Of a stretch of DNA of 9,932 bases, positions 6,028 through 9,932 are shown piece after piece. Source of the DNA: JBHOQS01 sp042408875 (GTDB lineage: Bacteria; Chloroflexota; UBA11872; JBHOQS01). A model generated the notes under the pieces. That model was not told the origin of the DNA. It did not search any database and saw only the letters and a list, made by a program, of their open reading frames with translations. The stretch's first letter is position 1, and the number at the start of each line of letters is the position of its first letter. The stretch spans positions 1 to 9,932 of the forward strand of contig JBHOQS010000026.1 in assembly GCA_042408875.1 (NCBI GenBank). The letters run 5' to 3'. The position numbers and the translations under genes were made by a program.

Positions 6028-7209
6028 TCACTGCGCCTCATGCTCCTCAAAGGTGAACACCACCTGAAGCGGCTGCCAGCGTTTCGCTGCGATCTCCTCG
6101 AACACCTGCTGCGCCTGGCTGATAGGCACGACGTCGGTAATAATGTGGCGCTTAATATCGTTCCCGCAGGCAAGCAGGAACTTGATCGTCTGTTCGCTGA
6201 GGCGGCGGCGGTTCCACATGTGCTGGAGCTTGCGTGGCACGCGGTAGATCTGGGCGGCGATGTGACGCAGGCCGTTGTGGTGGAACGCTTCCCCCAGCAG
6301 CAGGTTCGGCGCACCCCCCTGGTAGAACGCCAGGTCAATCACCGCCCCCTGCGGCCGCAGGCAGTTCAAAGCGTGGGCCAGCATCTCATCCAGGGCGCGA
6401 CATTGGAACGCGAGATCAGCCCCGCGATCACCGCCTGGCCCGCAGGACCAGCGCTCCTTTGCCCATACCGCCGGGTCCGTCACGGCCACATCCACGACCT
6501 CGAAGCCCAGGCGGCGAGCCGCTGCTAGACGGCGCTCCCCAGTGTCGGCCACGGCAACCTCGGCTGCCCCGGCCCAGCGCGCCAGCATGGCCGTCAGCAG
6601 CCCCACGACTCCACTGCCGAACACCATAATATGCTGGTCCTCAACGCCGCAGCCAAACCGCGATGCCTCGGCGCCGTGGGCATCCTCATCAGCATGCAGG
6701 ATGGCATTGGCGCAGATGGGGCCCATTTGCGCCACGTAGATGCCCAGCAGCGGGTCGAGCTCAGCCGGCAGCCGCACGTAGAACTCGCGGTACGCATCGG
6801 CTGTATGGCCGCACTTATGGCCATAGCTCATGGCGACGATCTCGCCCGGGCTGACTGTCTGGCAGCGGCTGGCACAGACCTCACCAACCTCCATGTAGCC
6901 CGAAAACCTCATGGGGTAGGTCTGGCTAGCCGGCCCTGGGCGGAAGAGCTTCAGGGTATCGTCCCAGGTTTTATGCAGGTACTGATTGCTCCCTTTGAAG
7001 TGGGTGAGTTCGGTACCTGCTGAGAGGCCGCTATAGAGCGTGCGTACGCGGAAGTGACCTTCCGGAAGCTCGCCTTCGTCGTAGCTGAAGAGCGCCGTGC
7101 GGTACGGTGCAGCGAATCCGAGTGAATGCACCGTCCACGGGCCAGCGAAATCTCGGTCGAGATACTGCCCGGCAATCCGGCTCGTATCTGCGGTATCGAT
7201 TACATCCAT
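6028..7209 (-). CDS. MDR-superfamily NAD(P)-dependent oxidoreductase, substrate unknown (MDR2)
   Basis: The 393-residue product is a paralogue of MDR1 with the same plan: TLYSGLSAGTELTHFKG (about 57-73), SGYMEVGEV, SYGHKCGH (128-135), YVRLPAELDPLLGIYVAQMG, Rossmann loop GSGVVG (198-203) with Asp222 suggesting NAD(H), and AFYQGGAPNLLLGEAFHHNG. Standard MDR catalytic-zinc and structural-zinc ligands are absent, as in MDR1. ATG 7209 is chosen because GAGGAG (7218-7223, minus strand) stands 8 bases upstream; GTG 7212 is possible. A second TGAGGAGTA copy lies 10 bases further upstream. The gene sits between GT2 (132 bases upstream) and GT1 (85 bases downstream), all on the minus strand. This suggests oxidation or reduction of a sugar or sugar-linked intermediate, but nothing identifies the substrate. 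BchC-like and cyclitol dehydrogenase-like MDRs are alternatives. Stop TGA at 6028-6030. Confidence 0.85.
   Translation of the reverse strand: MDVIDTADTSRIAGQYLDRDFAGPWTVHSLGFAAPYRTALFSYDEGELPEGHFRVRTLYSGLSAGTELTHFKGSNQYLHKTWDDTLKLFRPGPASQTYPMRFSGYMEVGEVCASRCQTVSPGEIVAMSYGHKCGHTADAYREFYVRLPAELDPLLGIYVAQMGPICANAILHADEDAHGAEASRFGCGVEDQHIMVFGSGVVGLLTAMLARWAGAAEVAVADTGERRLAAARRLGFEVVDVAVTDPAVWAKERWSCGPGGDRGADLAFQCRALDEMLAHALNCLRPQGAVIDLAFYQGGAPNLLLGEAFHHNGLRHIAAQIYRVPRKLQHMWNRRRLSEQTIKFLLACGNDIKRHIITDVVPISQAQQVFEEIAAKRWQPLQVVFTFEEHEAQ
6247..6327 (-). repeat. 81-bp perfect inverted repeat, copy in MDR2
   Basis: This is the partner of 4433-4513, identical over all 81 bases in opposite orientation. 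The two copies are in the same codon phase of the two genes, so exchange between them would leave both proteins in frame. The DNA between the copies (4514-6246) holds the MDR1 3' end, the hairpin, all of GT1 and the MDR2 3' end. Confidence 0.92.
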
Positions 7210-7341
7210 CACTAGTACTCCTCATTACTCCTCACTGCTGCGCTCGTATGGAAGGCAGCGAGGGGCACAGCGCCGGTGCCTCGGTATGGCCATGCTGGCG
7301 AGCGGGCGGCCGGGCCTGGCGCCCTGTGCAGAAACTGGGCG

Positions 7342-8535
7342 TCACGCCACCGCGCGGGTCAGCCGCAAGACCGCCTGGTAGACCTGCTCGGTCCGCTGCG
7401 CCATGCGCGCGACGGTGAACTCACACTCGACGCGCTGGCGCGCCCGGGCGCCCAGGCGGACGGCCAGGGCTGGCTCGTCGAGCACCAGCGCAATGGCCCG
7501 GGCCAGTGCCCCGGCATCGCCGGGAGGCACGATCAGGCCGCTCTCGCCGGCGATAACCGCTTCGTTATTGCCGACCACGTCGGTGACGATGACCGGCAGC
7601 GCCGATGCCATGCCCTCGAGCACCGTTAAGGGCAGCCCTTCGAACTCAGATGGCTGCACCAGCACGTCGGCGCAGCGCAGGAGGTCCGGCACGCGGGCAT
7701 AGCGGCCGAGAAAGCATACCTGCGACGCAATGCCCAGGCGGTGTGCAAGCTGCTCGAGCTGGGAGCGCAGCGGGCCATCTCCGGCAAGCGCCAGCAGGGG
7801 GCGCCTGCCCGGTGATCTGCTCCGGTGGAGCTGCGCCACCGCCTCGAGCAGGAGCGCGTGGCCCTTCTGGGGGGTCATGCGGCCGATGCACACCACCAGC
7901 GGCCGGTCAGCCGCGATACCGAGCAAAGAAGTGCGGAGCTCGGGGCAGCGCGCCGGGCTGAACACCGCTGGGTCGATGCCGTTCCAGATCACCGTGATGT
8001 CCTGCGGGCGGAGAATGCCGTGCTCCACGAATGAGCGCGCCACTCCGTGTGACACCGCAATCGTGCGGGTGACCAGCCGGCTCACGTGCAGCTTGAGCTC
8101 ACGCTCAGCCGGATTCGTGATGAGATAGGGCAGATGCTCGGTGCAGACCACCGGCACGCCGGCCTCGGCCGCGGCGAGAGTGCCCCAGCAGCCCTCCCAG
8201 GCAATGCCGGTGTGATTGTGGACGAGGTCATACGCTCCCCGGCGCAGCAGGCCAACCAGCCGCCGGTAATCCTCGATATCGCTCGCTTCGCGGACACACA
8301 GCGTCTGTACCTCTAGGCCCAGGCCGGCGCAGCGCTCGATCAACCACCGTGCTGCCGGCGTGTCGGGGCAGACCAGCGTCTGCTGGTATCCCCGCCTCCG
8401 GAACTCCTGCGCCAGGAGACAGATGTGCTGGCCCAGCCCGCTTGGCTCTAGGCTGTCGGTAAAGTGCAGGACCCGAAACGGCCGCTCGTGCTGCGTCGGG
8501 GTGTGTGTCGCAGGCAACGAAGCAGTGATGCTCAT
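7342..8535 (-). CDS. GT4-family glycosyltransferase (GT2)
   Basis: The 397-residue product is a GT-B fold glycosyltransferase of the GT4 type. The N-terminal domain begins after about 19 variable residues with FRVLHFTDSLEPSGLGQH (20-37), where SGLGQH forms the acceptor-side glycine loop. It continues with DLVHNHTG (103-110) and TEHLP (132-136). The interdomain segment carries VSHGV and IWNGID (183-188). The donor domain starts near 212 with VVCIGRMTPQKG (Arg219, Lys224), then AGDGPLR, LGRYARVPDLL, and the EX7E motif at Glu299 and Glu307 (EGLPLTVLE). It is a distinct subfamily from GT1, without long shared DNA blocks. ATG 8535 is the start, with only a weak GGTGG upstream. It is first in the presumed GT2-MDR2-GT1 transcript and is divergent from the enolase-superfamily gene. 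Donor and acceptor are unknown. Stop TGA at 7342-7344. Confidence 0.88.
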   Translation of the reverse strand: MSITASLPATHTPTQHERPFRVLHFTDSLEPSGLGQHICLLAQEFRRRGYQQTLVCPDTPAARWLIERCAGLGLEVQTLCVREASDIEDYRRLVGLLRRGAYDLVHNHTGIAWEGCWGTLAAAEAGVPVVCTEHLPYLITNPAERELKLHVSRLVTRTIAVSHGVARSFVEHGILRPQDITVIWNGIDPAVFSPARCPELRTSLLGIAADRPLVVCIGRMTPQKGHALLLEAVAQLHRSRSPGRRPLLALAGDGPLRSQLEQLAHRLGIASQVCFLGRYARVPDLLRCADVLVQPSEFEGLPLTVLEGMASALPVIVTDVVGNNEAVIAGESGLIVPPGDAGALARAIALVLDEPALAVRLGARARQRVECEFTVARMAQRTEQVYQAVLRLTRAVA

Positions 8536-8602
8536 GCCACCGCTGTAGCAAGTTCTGTGCCACGGCTGGTCGCTCAGAGAGCGGAGAATATACCCCGCGC
8601 TG

Positions 8603-8611
8603 TGCTATCAT
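8603..8611 (+). promoter_or_regulatory. Candidate extended -10 promoter for the enolase-superfamily gene
   Basis: TGCTATCAT forms an extended -10 element 27 bases before the ATG at 8639, giving a leader of about 20 bases that contains the ribosome binding site. No good -35 is seen. A small inverted repeat, CGCTC-AGA-GAGCG (8571-8583), lies just upstream in the 103-base divergent gap and could be an operator, but it is short. A minus-strand promoter for GT2 could not be assigned with confidence. Confidence 0.42.
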
Positions 8612-8623
8612 GGCGCAGCGTAC

Positions 8624-8632
8624 AGGAGGTGA
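8624..8632 (+). promoter_or_regulatory. Strong ribosome binding site for the enolase-superfamily gene
   Basis: AGGAGGTGA is a full match to the anti-Shine-Dalgarno sequence, 6 bases before ATG 8639. It fixes the start and suggests the strongest translation signal in the window. Confidence 0.85.
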
Positions 8633-8638
8633 GCAGCG

Positions 8639-9781
8639 ATGAAGATCACTGACATTCGCACGGCTGAGATTCGCGGCCATGGCTACTCTACCTACGTGCG
8701 GGTGTACACCGATGAAGGGTTAACTGGCACCGGCGAGTGCATCCACGGTGGCGCTGGCTGCCCGGCGCTCGTGCACGATCTGAAGCACTTGCTCATCGGC
8801 GAGAACCCCCTCCAGGTCGAGATGCTTTGGGAGAAGATGCGCCGCGCCCATATCTTCAATGGCGCACTGGCTGGCAACCTGGTCACTGCCATGACTGGCA
8901 TCGAGATCGCGCTGTGGGACCTCAAGGGCAAGGCGCTGGGGCTACCGGTCTACGAACTCCTCGGTGGCAAGTTCCGCGACCGCGTGCGCGTGTACTGCGA
9001 CAGCCACGCTGGCCGCGATGAAACGCCCCAGTCATATGCCGAGCGCGCCCGTGAAGTTGTGGCCATGGGGTTCACGGCCCTCAAGTTCGATGTGGATGAT
9101 GCACGCAGCCCGTACCGGTACGATCGCTGGAACTGGACCGCCCCGCCAGGGGAGATCGCGCAGATGGTCGAGCGCATCGCTGCCGTACGCGAGGCGATCG
9201 GCCCGAACGTCGACCTGGCGGTGGACATGCACGGCCGCTACGACACCACGAGCGGTATTCGCGTGGCGCAGGCGCTGGCACCCTTCAAGATCATGTGGCT
9301 GGAAGAGCCGGTTCCACCAGAGAATATCGCTGCCATGCGCGAGGTGAAGCGGCACTCACCGGTGCCGATCTGTGCCGGCGAGAATCTCTACCTGCGCTGG
9401 GGCTTTCGGGACTTGATTGAGCAGCAGGCCGTGGACATCATCATGCCGGACATCCCGAAGTGCGGCGGGCTGGCGGAGTGCCGCAAGATCGCCAACATGG
9501 CCGAGGTGTACTACATCCCGTTTGCGCCGCACAACGTGTGCGGCCCCATCGGCACCATGGCGAGCGCCCATGTGTGCGCCACAGTGCCCAACTTTCTCGT
9601 GCTGGAATGGCACTGGGTGGATCGCCCGCACTGGCACGAACTCGTGCTGGCAGACCCGCCGATCATCCAGGACGGCTACATCCGGCTGCCGGACAGGCCC
9701 GGGCTGGGCGTCGAGCTGAACGAGGAAGCGGCGAAGAAGTACCTACGTCCCGGAACGGAGCTCTTCGGCGAGCGGCCATAG
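8639..9781 (+). CDS. Enolase-superfamily sugar-acid dehydratase (mandelate racemase/galactonate dehydratase-like)
   Basis: The 380-residue product has the usual length and order of the mandelate racemase/muconate lactonizing enzyme family. The N-terminal capping domain is 1-115 (KITDIRTAEIRGHGYSTYVRV onward, with GTGECIHGG at 30-38). The barrel domain follows with ALKFDVDD (147-154). Metal ligands are Asp196, Glu222/Glu223 (WLEEPVPPEN) and Glu248 (PICAGEN). His198, two residues after the first ligand (VDMHGR), and His298 (APHNVCGP) recall the acid/base histidines of D-galactonate dehydratase-type enzymes. The likely reaction is Mg-dependent loss of water from an aldonic acid, giving a 2-keto-3-deoxy acid in the cytosol. 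The exact sugar cannot be read from sequence, so no symbol is given. It is transcribed away from GT2. Stop TAG at 9779-9781. A PanB-like fragment begins directly after it in the same frame. Confidence 0.88.
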   Translation: MKITDIRTAEIRGHGYSTYVRVYTDEGLTGTGECIHGGAGCPALVHDLKHLLIGENPLQVEMLWEKMRRAHIFNGALAGNLVTAMTGIEIALWDLKGKALGLPVYELLGGKFRDRVRVYCDSHAGRDETPQSYAERAREVVAMGFTALKFDVDDARSPYRYDRWNWTAPPGEIAQMVERIAAVREAIGPNVDLAVDMHGRYDTTSGIRVAQALAPFKIMWLEEPVPPENIAAMREVKRHSPVPICAGENLYLRWGFRDLIEQQAVDIIMPDIPKCGGLAECRKIANMAEVYYIPFAPHNVCGPIGTMASAHVCATVPNFLVLEWHWVDRPHWHELVLADPPIIQDGYIRLPDRPGLGVELNEEAAKKYLRPGTELFGERP

Positions 9782-9932
9782 GGGCTCGCCTATCGCTTCG
9801 GCGGCTATCGCGTGCAGGGCAAGACACGCCGGAGCGCCCAGGCCTTGCTCGACGACGCCCGCGCGCTCGAGCGCGCCGGGGTCTTCGCCATCGTGCTGGA
9901 GCTCGTGCCCGCTGAGCTCGCGCGCCTCATCA
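9782..9932 (+). pseudogene. panB: PanB (3-methyl-2-oxobutanoate hydroxymethyltransferase) fragment lacking its N-terminal half
   Basis: Read in the frame that continues through the enolase-gene stop, the DNA gives RFGGYRVQGKTRRSAQALL and then ALERAGVFAIVLELVPAELA. These match the family's GGYxVQG motif and the LExVP segment with the catalytic glutamate. In full PanB (about 265-280 residues) these lie after roughly residue 135-150. The usual preceding GHIGLTPQSV is missing; only GLAY stands between the stop codon and RFGGY. The N-terminal part with the Mg-binding aspartates is absent from all visible upstream frames, so this copy can hardly be active. The right edge cuts it off, so its 3' end is unseen. 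It may be an insertion remnant, a tandem duplication junction or an assembly join. Confidence 0.75.

Noticed and set aside
5943..6338. Upstream extension of the GT1 reading frame by 132 residues
   Set aside because: The extension is rich in Ser, Arg and Cys and lies antisense-frame within MDR2 codons. A clear AAGGAG site and ATG at 5942 mark the real start.
4803..8535. Complete polysaccharide or antibiotic gene cluster
   Set aside because: No nucleotide-sugar synthase, flippase, polymerase, chain-length regulator, cyclitol synthase or transporter is present in the window.
8571..8583. Inverted repeat CGCTC-AGA-GAGCG in the divergent gap as an operator
   Set aside because: Five-base arms are too short to support a specific site; mentioned only in the promoter entry.
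9460..9915. Open frame of about 150 codons overlapping the enolase gene end and the PanB fragment
   Set aside because: It is a shifted frame of two recognised coding stretches, Arg-rich, with no ribosome site.

Overview
The window is GC-rich (a visual impression, not a computed value) and densely coding. It carries eight complete or partial protein genes and one apparent gene remnant. No tRNA, rRNA, CRISPR array, transposase or integrase is visible. The gene set (a fused CtaA-CtaB haem A pathway protein, a SCO-type copper chaperone, the style of the PanC and PanB ends, and the enolase-superfamily enzyme) suggests an aerobic, high-GC bacterium. My best guess is Chloroflexota (Thermomicrobia/Sphaerobacter-like), but this rests on protein resemblance from memory, not on a search.

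Left part (1-3230): the 3' end of panC (+) converges with a two-gene minus-strand operon, ctaA-ctaB fusion then sco1. Together these make haem O/haem A and a membrane-tethered copper chaperone for cytochrome c oxidase assembly. A good sigma70-type promoter for the operon lies at 3025-3053. A perfect 15-bp tandem duplication lies between the two cistrons.

Central part (3230-8540): a sugar-related cluster with two paralogous MDR-superfamily (COG1063-like) oxidoreductases, MDR1 (+) and MDR2 (-), and two GT4-like glycosyltransferases (-). GT2, MDR2 and GT1 run in one direction and may form one transcript. MDR1 converges on GT1, and a perfect 18-bp stem hairpin separates them. The two MDR genes have diverged over most of their length but share blocks of perfect DNA identity (81, 56 and 44 bp) in inverted orientation. 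This points to gene conversion. It also creates a possible homologous inversion substrate that would move GT1 between the MDR2 and MDR1 transcripts without breaking either MDR reading frame.

Right part (8540-9932): a mandelate-racemase/galactonate-dehydratase-like enolase-superfamily enzyme (+), with an excellent ribosome binding site and an extended -10 promoter. Directly after its stop codon, in the same frame, comes a stretch that reads as the middle of PanB without the N-terminal half. panC on the left and truncated panB on the right therefore bracket the cluster, suggesting insertion, duplication or an assembly join at a pantothenate locus.

Functionally, the central and right genes could build or remodel a glycosylated product (two sugar transfers, two NAD(P)-dependent oxidations, one sugar-acid dehydration). 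The substrates cannot be read from the sequence.
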